Positions 17,119 to 25,225 of a DNA stretch of 64,000 bases are shown in pieces. A model generated the notes under the pieces. It was not told the DNA's origin. It saw only the letters and a program-made list of their open reading frames with translations, and did no database searches. The translations under genes were made by a program, and so were the position numbers. The DNA is taken from contig CALMBW010000019.1 in assembly GCA_937863385.1 (NCBI GenBank), forward strand, positions 186,001 through 250,000, written 5' to 3'. Every line of letters starts with the position of its first letter. Within the stretch, counting starts at the first letter, position 1. This stretch comes from an uncultured Actinomycetes bacterium (lineage in GTDB: Bacteria; Actinomycetota; CADDZG01; WHSQ01).

Positions 17119-19403
17119 GCAGTTTGACCCAAGCCCTCAAACGCATGGCGTTGGGAAGACCCATGTCTTCCGGCGAACTGGAACACACCCTGCTTCCCAA
17201 GACGATCGCACTTCCCGTCTTCTCTTCAGACGCACTCTCATCGGTTGCCTACGCGACGCAAGAGATCCTTCTGGTCCTAGGGGCCGTGGGAGCCGCCGCC
17301 CTAAGTAACGTCGTACCGATCTCGTTCGCGGTCGGGACCTTGCTGGCCCTGGTGATCGTTTCCTACAGACAGACCGTACGCGCCTACCCGAACGGTGGTG
17401 GTGCCTACATCGTGTCTCATGAGAATCTCGGGGACAAAGCCGGTCTCCTCGCTGCGTCGGCACTGCTCATCGACTATGTGCTGACCGTTTCGGTCTCGAT
17501 CACCGCGGGCACCGATGCCATCGTCACTGCCGCCCCGGGGCTAGAGCCTTTCAAGATCGAGATCGCCATAGCTTTCATCGCTTTCGTCGCTCTGATGAAC
17601 CTTCGCGGAGTAAAGGAATCCGGCATCTTCTTCGCCATCCCCACCTACGGCTTCATCCTCTCGATCGCCGTACTGCTACTCACGGGGTTCACCAGCTGTC
17701 TCGGTGGTTGCCCCCAAGCAGAGAACCTTGGCGCTGGTCACCTGGCCTCGAACCTCGAGCCACTTACCTGGTTCATCATCCTGAAAGCTTTTGCAGCTGG
17801 GACCACCGCATTGACGGGGGTCGAGGCCATCAGCAATGGCGTGCCCGCCTTCCGCTACCCACAGTCGAAGAATGCGGCAACCACCCTGACGATCATGGGA
17901 ACCATCTCTATCTCGATGTTCCTCGGGGTCTCTTGGCTGGCGGACAAGATGAACGTCATACACGTACACGGATCTGAGCGGACGGTGTTGGGCGAGATCG
18001 CTCACACAGCGTTCGGTGGGGGCCTGATGTTCTACGTCGTCCAGGTCATGACCGCTATGATCTTGATCCTTGCCGCCAACACCGCATTCGCCGACTTCCC
18101 GCGCCTAACTTCGATCCTCGCCGTAGACAGGTTCATGCCGCGTCAGTTCATGAACAGAGGCGACCGGCTCGTCTTCAGCAACGGGATCGTCATCCTTTCC
18201 TTCTTCGCCGGTCTTTTGATAGTCGTCTTCGATGCCGACCTGAACCGGCTCATCCAGCTCTACCTGGTCGGTGTTTTCATGTCATTCACGCTGTCTCAAG
18301 CCGGGATGGTGGTCCACTGGCGTCGCACCAAGGAACGCGGTTGGCGCAGAAGCCTCGGGATCAATGCCTTCGGCGCATGCCTAACGGGCACGGTGCTCGT
18401 GGTTGTGATCGCAACGAAGTTCACCGGTGGCGCATGGATCGTCATAGCGGCGACCCCCGTGCTCATGTTCATGATGCACTCGGTACACAAGCACTACCTG
18501 TGGGTCAAAGAGCAGCTTGCCGACGCGGAGCGCATCCCGGTTGATCGTCGCCCCGGCCATCAGAACGTTGTGATCTTCGCTCACAAGGTCGATGCAGCAA
18601 CGGCCCGGGCCATCGGTTACACACGGTCGATCCGTCCGGGAACCGCCAGGGCGTTCGCCCTCGACAAGGGCGTGGCCTCGGCATGGAAACGCCTGGCCCC
18701 TGACATCCCACTTACGATCGTTCAAGGCTCCGGCAGCATGCGCGCGAAGGTAAAAGCTCATCTCCGCAGCATCAGAGCGACCCTGCCCCAAGACGAGTTC
18801 CTTACGTTGGTCGTTCCGGAGGTGCTCGGGGGCCGCGGCTGGCGCGAGCTGATCCGCCACCCGAGCATGCAGCTACTCAAGGGATCGCTGCTCTCCGAGC
18901 CCGGTGTCCAGGTATTGAACGTTCCGATCGTTGCCGACGAGATCGACCCGGATAGCGACGAAGCTCAGGAACCGGCACGCAACTACGTGATCATCCTGGT
19001 CTCTGCCGTCCACAACTCGACCTTGCAGGCCATCGAGTACGCCGAGACCCTACGGCCGACAGACCTTCGAGCCCTTTCGTTCGGTCTCGACCCCCAAGAG
19101 ACCGAGCAGTTGGGCAACGAATGGCTTGCCGCTCGCATCCCCCACCCACTGGAGATGCAGGACTCGCCGTTCCGGGATATCTCCACATCGCTTCGCCATT
19201 ACATCGCCCAGTTCGAGCCCAACGGCCGCGACCGCATCGTGACGATCGTCCTTCCTGAATGGGTCGTCAACAAGCAGCGGCACCAGATCCTTCACAACCA
19301 GACAGCACTCATCGTGAAGAGGGACATGCTGTTCGAGCCAGGCGTCGTAGTCGCGAGCGTTCCGTATCACCTTGAAGATGCGGTGCCACAACGCACGAGC
19401 TAG
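17115..19403 (+). CDS. KimA-like APC-superfamily permease with C-terminal domain
   Basis: A 762-aa membrane protein. The N-terminus, with FSSDALSSVAYATQEILLVL near residue 40, closely matches the opening of KimA/YdaO, the K+/H+ symporter of Bacillus (recalled, not searched). About 12 helices follow to residue 470. The remaining 290 residues are cytoplasmic and contain two alpha/beta sub-domains, starting at QNVVIFAHKVDAATARAIGY and NYVIILVSAVHNSTLQAIEY, which look like duplicated USP-type folds; KimA has a shorter cytoplasmic domain. The TTG start overlaps the upstream stop as TTGA. Next to two RCK regulators, K+ import is the best guess; amino acid transport is the alternative. Confidence 0.8.
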   Translation: MSSLTQALKRMALGRPMSSGELEHTLLPKTIALPVFSSDALSSVAYATQEILLVLGAVGAAALSNVVPISFAVGTLLALVIVSYRQTVRAYPNGGGAYIVSHENLGDKAGLLAASALLIDYVLTVSVSITAGTDAIVTAAPGLEPFKIEIAIAFIAFVALMNLRGVKESGIFFAIPTYGFILSIAVLLLTGFTSCLGGCPQAENLGAGHLASNLEPLTWFIILKAFAAGTTALTGVEAISNGVPAFRYPQSKNAATTLTIMGTISISMFLGVSWLADKMNVIHVHGSERTVLGEIAHTAFGGGLMFYVVQVMTAMILILAANTAFADFPRLTSILAVDRFMPRQFMNRGDRLVFSNGIVILSFFAGLLIVVFDADLNRLIQLYLVGVFMSFTLSQAGMVVHWRRTKERGWRRSLGINAFGACLTGTVLVVVIATKFTGGAWIVIAATPVLMFMMHSVHKHYLWVKEQLADAERIPVDRRPGHQNVVIFAHKVDAATARAIGYTRSIRPGTARAFALDKGVASAWKRLAPDIPLTIVQGSGSMRAKVKAHLRSIRATLPQDEFLTLVVPEVLGGRGWRELIRHPSMQLLKGSLLSEPGVQVLNVPIVADEIDPDSDEAQEPARNYVIILVSAVHNSTLQAIEYAETLRPTDLRALSFGLDPQETEQLGNEWLAARIPHPLEMQDSPFRDISTSLRHYIAQFEPNGRDRIVTIVLPEWVVNKQRHQILHNQTALIVKRDMLFEPGVVVASVPYHLEDAVPQRTS

Positions 19404-19449
19404 GAGCGCGGGGCAGGTGTTGAACGGGTCCCTCAACTCGATCAAAGTG

Positions 19450-19485
19450 AAAGGCCCCCGGGAAACCGGGGGCCTTTCTTCTTTT
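19450..19485 (+). terminator. Intrinsic terminator after KimA-like gene
   Basis: AAAGGCCCCCGG (19450-19461), GAAA loop, CCGGGGGCCTTT (19466-19477), then TCTTCTTTT. A 12-bp perfect stem with a T-rich tail. It probably also limits hppA transcription from the other side. Confidence 0.92.
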
Positions 19486-19509
19486 GGACTCTTTACTGCG
19501 AACGACGCC

Positions 19510-21963
19510 TTAGGCGTCGAGGTGTGACTTCACCTCGCGCAGGCGCTTGCGAAGTTCTGCCTCTTCGTCGCCGAGGTCGAAGATCCAACGATCGATGGCG
19601 GCCTTCATGGCCCCTTTGTCGTCGGTCATGACCGCAGCAGCTTCGGCAGATGCCGTCGCGTCGTAGTCGACGTCATCCCCCATCGAGTCTGTCTCACGCT
19701 TGCTGAAAGCGATAGCGGCAAGCAGCACCACCAAGGACACGCCGGCGATCATGTAACGGGCGCCGTCGTTGTCCTGGAGGTTGATCACCGCAGGCAGGAT
19801 CAAGAGCGAGACGAGGTTCATCACCTTGATCAGTGGGTTGAGCGCGGGGCCGGCGGTGTCCTTGAACGGGTCACCAACCGTGTCGCCGATGACGGCGGCC
19901 TTGTGGGCCTCCGAACCCTTTCCACCCAGATGACCATCCTCGATGTACTTCTTGGCGTTATCCCACGCACCACCGGCGTTGCTGAGGAAGTTCGCCATCA
20001 GCTGACCGGTCAGGATGACCGCTGCAAGGAACGCACCGAGTGCGAAGTAGTTGATCCCGAACCCGATGATCACAGGCGTGAGCACGGCAAGCAGAGCCGG
20101 AGTTGCAAGCTCACGCAGCGAAGCAGCCGTGCAGATGTCGATGACTGGACCGTAGTCGGGACGCTTCTCGCCGGCCATGATCTTGCCGTCGGCGAACTGA
20201 CGGCGGACCTCCTGCACGACCACCGAAGCCGTGCGGCCAACGGCACGGATCGCCAGACCAGAGAACAAGAACGCCACCGAACCACCGATCAACAAACCGA
20301 TGAAGGTCTTGGGGTCGGCAACGTTGATCGAGGTTGCGATGTTCGTGAAGATCTCGTCGCCTTCCAAGCCGAGGTTCAGCTCGGAAGCGATCGTCTCGAT
20401 GAACGAGGCGAACAGAGCAACGGCCGCGATGACGGCCGACCCGATCGCGAACCCCTTGGTGACGGCCTTGGTGGTGTTACCCACGGCGTCGAGCGACACC
20501 ATGATGCGCTCGGGCTCGCCCTGGAACTCGCCTGACATCTCGGCGATACCGGCAGCGTTGTCGGCAACCGGGCCGAAGGTGTCCTCGGACACCACAACAC
20601 CGGTGGTCGCCAGCATCCCCATACCGGTCAGAGCGACCAGGTAGAGAGAGAACTGGATGTTGCCACCACCAAGAGCGATGGCCGCAGCCAGTGCACCGGC
20701 GATGGCGACGATGGCCCATACCGAAGACTCAAGACCAGATGAGATACCCGAGAGGATGGTCGTTGCAGGTCCGGTCTTGGAAGCGTCGGCGATCTCTTGC
20801 ACCGGGGTGGTCTCGGTCGAAGTGAAGTACTCGGTCAATCGAGAGGCAACCTGTGCCAGCACGAGACCGATCACGACGGCACCGAACACCTTCCAGCCCT
20901 CGTTGCCGTTGTCGTTTCCGACGTAGAGCAACGCCACGAGACCGGTGCCGATGATGGTCAGAACGCCTGCGGTAAGGAACCCACGGTTGATCGGAGCCAT
21001 CGCCGACTTGTCCTGGTCGGTCGCCCGCACCGCGTACACGCCGATGATCGAAGCGAGAACCCCGATCGCACGAGCGATGACCGGGAAGATAAGACCGAGT
21101 GCGGGGTTGGCGCCGATCGAGTCGAACGCAGCAACTCCGAGGATGATCGAAGCCACCAGGGTGACCTCGTAGGACTCGAAGAGGTCGGCGGCCATACCGG
21201 CACAGTCACCGACGTTATCGCCGACGTTGTCGGCGATCGTTGCGGGGTTACGAGGGTCGTCTTCGGGGATACCGGCCTCGACCTTACCGACGAGGTCGGC
21301 GCCGACATCGGCGGCTTTGGTGAAGATCCCACCGCCGACCCGGAGGAACAGAGCCAGCAACGAGCCACCGAATCCGAACCCAACCAAGATCGCGCTCGAG
21401 GTGTTCTGGAACACGATGATGATCAGCGTGGCGCCGAGAAGCCCGAGGCCCACGGTGAACATCCCCGCCACACCACCGGTACGGAAAGCGACCTTCAGTG
21501 CGGCAGGCAGGGAGCCGCTGCGAGCGGCCGCAGCCGTACGTACGTTTCCTCGCACCGCCAGACCCATCCCGATGAACCCGGTCAGCCCGGACATGAAACA
21601 GCCCGCCAGGAACGCGAGGGTCCTGAAGATGCCCGACTCGGCGAAGCTCAAGGCCACACCACCATCCGGCTTCAAGACCTCGGTCGAGGTCAGAAATACG
21701 ATCACGACGAGCGGGATCAAGATCACCAGGATGGTGCGGAACTGGCGCTTGAGGTATGCCATCGCGCCTTCCTGGATCGCCGTAGCGATCTCGATCATCT
21801 TGGGAGTCCCTTGATCGGATGCCAGAACGCCCTTCATCAGAAGGAAGCCGACGCCGATCGCGAGCAGAGCCGTTATCGCAGAGAAGATCAACCAGAACCA
21901 CTCGGCCCCGCCGAGCGTGAATTCCTGGTAACCCCCCTCCGCGGCCAGAAGCAGATGCTCCAT
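19510..21963 (-). CDS. hppA: Proton-translocating membrane pyrophosphatase
   Basis: An 817-aa, 16-helix enzyme that couples PPi hydrolysis to ion pumping. The substrate-binding signature is intact: GGGIFTKAADVGADLVGKVE near residue 207, DDPRNPATIADNVGDNVGDC with the Asp ladder, and the C-terminal IGDTVGDPFKDTAGPALNPL. The subclass motif reads GNTTKAVTKGFAIGSA; Lys at the position that is Ala in K+-dependent enzymes marks the K+-independent, H+-pumping type (family knowledge). AAGGACAGG precedes the ATG. It lies 47 bp downstream of the DtxR-type regulator on the same strand and could be co-transcribed with it. Confidence 0.95.
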   Translation of the reverse strand: MEHLLLAAEGGYQEFTLGGAEWFWLIFSAITALLAIGVGFLLMKGVLASDQGTPKMIEIATAIQEGAMAYLKRQFRTILVILIPLVVIVFLTSTEVLKPDGGVALSFAESGIFRTLAFLAGCFMSGLTGFIGMGLAVRGNVRTAAAARSGSLPAALKVAFRTGGVAGMFTVGLGLLGATLIIIVFQNTSSAILVGFGFGGSLLALFLRVGGGIFTKAADVGADLVGKVEAGIPEDDPRNPATIADNVGDNVGDCAGMAADLFESYEVTLVASIILGVAAFDSIGANPALGLIFPVIARAIGVLASIIGVYAVRATDQDKSAMAPINRGFLTAGVLTIIGTGLVALLYVGNDNGNEGWKVFGAVVIGLVLAQVASRLTEYFTSTETTPVQEIADASKTGPATTILSGISSGLESSVWAIVAIAGALAAAIALGGGNIQFSLYLVALTGMGMLATTGVVVSEDTFGPVADNAAGIAEMSGEFQGEPERIMVSLDAVGNTTKAVTKGFAIGSAVIAAVALFASFIETIASELNLGLEGDEIFTNIATSINVADPKTFIGLLIGGSVAFLFSGLAIRAVGRTASVVVQEVRRQFADGKIMAGEKRPDYGPVIDICTAASLRELATPALLAVLTPVIIGFGINYFALGAFLAAVILTGQLMANFLSNAGGAWDNAKKYIEDGHLGGKGSEAHKAAVIGDTVGDPFKDTAGPALNPLIKVMNLVSLLILPAVINLQDNDGARYMIAGVSLVVLLAAIAFSKRETDSMGDDVDYDATASAEAAAVMTDDKGAMKAAIDRWIFDLGDEEAELRKRLREVKSHLDA

Positions 21964-22010
21964 ACCTGTCCTTTCTCTCTGTACGACGTTTCTCTAACGA
22001 CGTGGTGTGG

Positions 22011-22676
22011 TTACGACACTTTCTTGACGAAGATCTGGTTGGCGATCTTCTCGCCCACCGTTCTCTCCTTGCCTTCAACGCGCAGCACGAGCGGCCCATC
22101 GAAGGGGTGCTTCTCTCGAACCTCGACCTTGACTCCGGGACGGAGTCCCAGAGTGGCGAGGAACTCAACAACCTCAGGATCCGTAGAGCCCGGCACCGCC
22201 ACCTCGGCCACGTCCCCCGGCTGCAGCGCGTAGAGCGGGGGCAGCTCGGGGAGATCTTCGGTGTCGGGTTCAGGGATCGGGAACCCATGCGGGCACGTAG
22301 CCGGACGATGCAATGCGACGAACAGCCTGTCCTCGACCTCTTGCGGAAGCTCGTGCTCGAACGCGCCAGCCAGGCGGTCGGCTTCGTTCCAGGCATAACC
22401 GAGCATGTCGGACAGGAACCTCTCGACGATCCGGTGGCGACGGATGGCCGCGATGGCCACCGTTCGGCCGGCGCGCGTCAGCTCCACGCCCTTGTAGGGC
22501 ATGTGTGTCAGGAGGCCGCGCTCGGCGAGTTTCTTGACCGCAGCGCTGACCGTTCCCGGTGCGAGCTTGAGCTTGTCCGCCAGGGCTCCCGTGGGCGCGC
22601 CTTCCCCATCTTTGGCTAAGCGGTAGACGGCCTTGAGAGCTTCCCGGTCGGATCTAGAAAGGTCGGGATAGTCCAT
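22011..22676 (-). CDS. DtxR/MntR-family metal-dependent repressor
   Basis: A 221-aa regulator. Residues 1-60 form a winged helix (DREALKAVYRLAKDGEGAPT, LKLAPGTVSAAVKKLAERGL). Residues 60-140 are the dimerisation and metal-binding region, with HRIVERFLSDMLGYAWNEAD and the CPHGFPIP segment characteristic of the family. Residues from about 150 form a FeoA/SH3-like C-terminal domain (LYALQPGDVAEVAVPG). Such proteins sense Fe2+ or Mn2+ and repress uptake genes. A perfect 16-bp palindrome sits just upstream against its -10 box, so autoregulation is likely. It precedes hppA by 47 bp. Confidence 0.92.
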   Translation of the reverse strand: MDYPDLSRSDREALKAVYRLAKDGEGAPTGALADKLKLAPGTVSAAVKKLAERGLLTHMPYKGVELTRAGRTVAIAAIRRHRIVERFLSDMLGYAWNEADRLAGAFEHELPQEVEDRLFVALHRPATCPHGFPIPEPDTEDLPELPPLYALQPGDVAEVAVPGSTDPEVVEFLATLGLRPGVKVEVREKHPFDGPLVLRVEGKERTVGEKIANQIFVKKVS

Positions 22677-22688
22677 TTGGCGACCGGA

Positions 22689-22712
22689 AACATAGCTTTT
22701 GGTCGACCAAAA
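22689..22712 (-). promoter_or_regulatory. Palindromic operator and -10 box of DtxR-like gene
   Basis: TTTTGGTCGACCAAAA (22697-22712) is a perfect 16-bp palindrome. On the minus strand it is followed after GC by TATGTT (22694-22689), a good -10 hexamer, 12 nt before the ATG. A repressor bound here would block the promoter spacer. DtxR-family boxes are palindromes of this size with a similar T-rich/A-rich frame, so binding by the adjacent repressor is a reasonable inference. Confidence 0.75.
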
Positions 22713-22743
22713 ATCAAATCGTCAACCCTCGAATCACCCCCAC

Positions 22744-22802
22744 CCCCCGTTCTGTTAACAGATCCGGCCAACGGTTGGCGGTTTTCGTTAACAGAACGGG
22801 GG
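22744..22802. repeat. 16-bp inverted repeat with inner hairpin (possible terminator)
   Basis: CCCCCGTTCTGTTAAC (22744-22759) and GTTAACAGAACGGGGG (22787-22802) are exact complements. The 27-nt interval contains a second small hairpin, GCCAA-CGG-TTGGC. The structure directly abuts the TAA stop of the anti-sigma-like gene. There is no T-run, so it would be a T-less (I-type) terminator at best. The GTTAAC palindrome at each arm is also suggestive of a protein site. Confidence 0.7.
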
Positions 22803-23201
22803 TTAGAGGTTGAAGGTGAGCTTGGTGGTCGAGCCTTCGGCCGTCGGGGCCGCCTCGTAGGTGTCCACCAGTGAGGCCAGCAGCGCCGCGGACATCGCCC
22901 GGCGAGTGGAGAAGCCCTGGCTGTCTTCGAGGTCATCTTCGGTGGGGACCGGCACGGCATCGGCGATCTCGACGGTCATCGTCGTGGGAGTGCCCTGCAC
23001 CGAGACACGGATCGGATCGTCGCGCCCGGCTTCCTCGGCCTCTATCACGATGTTCGTGCAGGCCTCGGACACTGCGATCTTGAGGTCGTCCACTCGCTCC
23101 TCGTCCATGCCCGCCTTGCGCGCTAGAGAGGCGACGGCCAGCCGGACCACACCCACGTAGTCCGGCTTGGCGGGGATCTCAAGCGCTACGTCGACAGGCA
23201 A
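22803..23201 (-). CDS. RsbW-like anti-sigma ATP-binding protein
   Basis: A 132-aa GHKL-type ATPase. The N-box is in LKIAVSEACTNIVIEAEEAG near residue 45, and a G-type ATP lid region surrounds QGFSTRRAMSAALLASLVD near residue 95. The glycine-rich lid is weakly conserved. RsbW-type proteins bind ATP, sequester a sigma factor or phosphorylate a STAS partner; the STAS gene lies 3 bp upstream, supporting a partner-switching module. No sigma gene is adjacent. TTG start with GAGG about 8 nt upstream. Confidence 0.82.
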   Translation of the reverse strand: MPVDVALEIPAKPDYVGVVRLAVASLARKAGMDEERVDDLKIAVSEACTNIVIEAEEAGRDDPIRVSVQGTPTTMTVEIADAVPVPTEDDLEDSQGFSTRRAMSAALLASLVDTYEAAPTAEGSTTKLTFNL

Positions 23202-23204
23202 CCT

Positions 23205-23555
23205 CTAGGCCTCGGAACTCTCGCCGGAAGCCGCCGCATCGACCGTGTCGTGGATCGGGAAGACCTTGGTGAGGCCCGTGATCTTGAAGATCTTGAGGAT
23301 CTTGTCTTGGGTGCAGACGAGCGACAGGCTGCCATCGTGGGCCTTCACGCGCTTGAGAGCGCCGACCAAGACGCCGAGGCCGGTCGAATCGAGGAAATCC
23401 ACCCCCTCGAGGTTGACAACGACGTCGTAAGAACCTTCCGAAACAAGCTCGATAAGCTTCTCGCGCAGTTTGGGGGCGGTGTAAACGTCGATCTCGCCCT
23501 TCACATCGACCACCGAATGCGTTCCGACGGTCCTCACATCGAGGCCTAGTTCCAT
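23205..23555 (-). CDS. STAS anti-anti-sigma factor (RsbV-like)
   Basis: A 116-aa single STAS domain. [20 protein letters not shown] and [20 protein letters not shown] are the hallmark strands; the Ser of DSTGLG (near residue 57) is the expected phosphorylation site. When dephosphorylated it should bind the RsbW-like protein encoded next and release its target. The last 15 residues are acidic and Ser-rich. AAGGAAGGGAG precedes the ATG. The paired genes look like one operon that ends at the inverted repeat at 22744-22802. Confidence 0.9.
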   Translation of the reverse strand: MELGLDVRTVGTHSVVDVKGEIDVYTAPKLREKLIELVSEGSYDVVVNLEGVDFLDSTGLGVLVGALKRVKAHDGSLSLVCTQDKILKIFKITGLTKVFPIHDTVDAAASGESSEA

Positions 23556-23735
23556 GGGTGACTCCCTTCCTTGGTAACGTGATGAGGCGCGCTGGTAAGT
23601 GTGCGCAACGGGCGCTGCTTGCCCTTCTTCCCCACGCGGCGGCCAATCCTAACCGCCGGAATCCGGGTTCTCGCCTGGGGCTACGGCTAGCGTGGCTTCA
23701 AGCTCCGGAACGTCGCAGATGACGCGGGAGTCTCG

Positions 23736-24338
23736 ATGAGCACGATGATCAACGTTCAACGCCGCTTCTGGGTGCCGGTAGTTGCCGGTGCCGTGACGGT
23801 CGCAGTCGCCCTGGTCCTGCTGGGGCTCTTGGCCGTCCCCACAGGCAACCCTGCCGACAGCGGAGAGGTCCCTCCGGTCGCCGTCGGCCCCGACGGGGAG
23901 GCCTTGCCCCAGGCGAAGTGGAAGGTGTCCGTCTTCCCCAGTGGTATCGGCAAGCCGTCGAGGTCACAGAAAGCTGCGGTAAGCAAGCAGCGGGACACGC
24001 TCCAGAACGTCGTCGCGCAGGTGTTCGACGCCTTGATCCTGCGCAAGGACACCGGCCGTCTGAAGTCACTCGCGACACCCGGCGCTGCAGCGGCGCTGCG
24101 ACGCAGCAAGTTGCAGCTGCCCAAAGACATGACCGAGGTAGAGACCCTCCGGCGCTCGGCCCGGGTGGGCGTTGACGAGAAGGCGACGCATGCGGCGGCG
24201 AGGGTGCTGATCACTTTCAAGGGTGTTCTCGATGACAAGACGATACGGATGCAGCAGCGGTCCACGCTGTGGCTTCAGAAGAGCGGAGCTGGGTGGCGGG
24301 TCATCGCCTTCTCCGGGACGATGGGCAGGTTGCGTTGA
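23736..24338 (+). CDS. Membrane-anchored hypothetical protein
   Basis: A 200-aa protein with one N-terminal transmembrane helix (VVAGAVTVAVALVLLGLLAV, residues 16-35) and an extracytoplasmic domain. A Pro/Gly-rich linker of about 25 residues is followed by an alpha+beta region ending STLWLQKSGAGWRVIAFSG, which resembles NTF2-like/Mce-associated folds, though this is weak. The ATG is preceded by GCGGGAG. Its stop overlaps the start of the LCP gene as TTGA, so it probably works with that cell-wall ligase. Confidence 0.72.
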   Translation: MSTMINVQRRFWVPVVAGAVTVAVALVLLGLLAVPTGNPADSGEVPPVAVGPDGEALPQAKWKVSVFPSGIGKPSRSQKAAVSKQRDTLQNVVAQVFDALILRKDTGRLKSLATPGAAAALRRSKLQLPKDMTEVETLRRSARVGVDEKATHAAARVLITFKGVLDDKTIRMQQRSTLWLQKSGAGWRVIAFSGTMGRLR

Positions 24339-25225
24339 GTGCGATGAGGTACAGATCGCTGGCACTGCTGCTGATGATCACCACGATCGTCGGGATCTTC
24401 CCGTTGTTGTCCACCGTGGACGGCACGGCGGCCGCACCCGTTCTAGTGGGCAGGGTCCACGACAACTACGACCCGAGCGACGGCAAGATCTTCGTTCTGA
24501 TAATCGGCACGGATGCTCGCAACGGGAACCCGAACGCACGCGCCGACGCGATCCACATCGCCGGCATCAACACGAAAACCCTCAAGGGGGGCATCCTCAA
24601 TTTCCCTCGTGACTCGTGGGTCAGCATCCCGGGGTACGGCTCTTCGAAGATCAACGAAGCGGTAACCGCAGGAGGCCCCGAACTGCTCGCTCGGACGCTG
24701 GAGAACCTCACCGGCATCCGGCTCGACTACTGGGTCATGACGGGATTCCATGGGTTCCAGGGGGCCGTGAAGGATCTGGGTGGTGTCAAGATGCACATCC
24801 CTTCGGCGGTGTACGACCGTGGCTATTCCGGAGCGAACCTCAAAGCCGGCACTTACAAGCTCAAGGGGTTCGAAGCCCTCGCCTACGCCAGGGCGCGTCA
24901 CCCATTCATGCAGGGCGATCTCGCCCGCACGCGCAATCAGTCCCGGATACTCCTGGCCTTGCTCTCGAAGCTACGCAGCGAGGTAGCAGACAGCCCGGCA
25001 GCGTTGTTGAAATGGATGGCAGTAACCAAAGAGCACACCCGCTACGACATCTCGCCCGATGAGATGTTCAGGCTAGGCGTCCTCGCGTCTCAGGTCAGGG
25101 CTAGAGACGTTGCCAACGTGACCGTCCCGGTCTCCATCGGGGCAGTCGGAGCCGCAAGCGTGGTGTTCATCCAGGGTGGGGCTCGGTTCCTCTATCAGCG
25201 GTTTCGACAGACGGGGAGTCTGTGA
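24335..25225 (+). CDS. LytR-CpsA-Psr (LCP) family protein
   Basis: A 296-aa enzyme anchored by an N-terminal helix (SLALLLMITTIVGIFPLLS). The LCP core shows LIIGTDARNG near residue 55, the Arg-Asp region INFPRDSWVSIPGYGSSKIN near residue 90, and YARARHPFMQGDLARTRNQS near residue 185. LCP proteins transfer glycopolymers such as teichoic acid or arabinogalactan to peptidoglycan. The TTG at 24335 overlaps the upstream stop and has GGCAGG before it; ATG at 24344 is the alternative. The last 59 bp overlap the 3' end of the convergent histidine kinase gene. Confidence 0.85.
   Translation: MSAMRYRSLALLLMITTIVGIFPLLSTVDGTAAAPVLVGRVHDNYDPSDGKIFVLIIGTDARNGNPNARADAIHIAGINTKTLKGGILNFPRDSWVSIPGYGSSKINEAVTAGGPELLARTLENLTGIRLDYWVMTGFHGFQGAVKDLGGVKMHIPSAVYDRGYSGANLKAGTYKLKGFEALAYARARHPFMQGDLARTRNQSRILLALLSKLRSEVADSPAALLKWMAVTKEHTRYDISPDEMFRLGVLASQVRARDVANVTVPVSIGAVGAASVVFIQGGARFLYQRFRQTGSL

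Noticed and set aside
20797-22233. 478-aa plus-strand frame antisense to hppA
   Set aside because: His/Arg/Asp-rich low-quality composition typical of the antisense of a GC-rich membrane gene.
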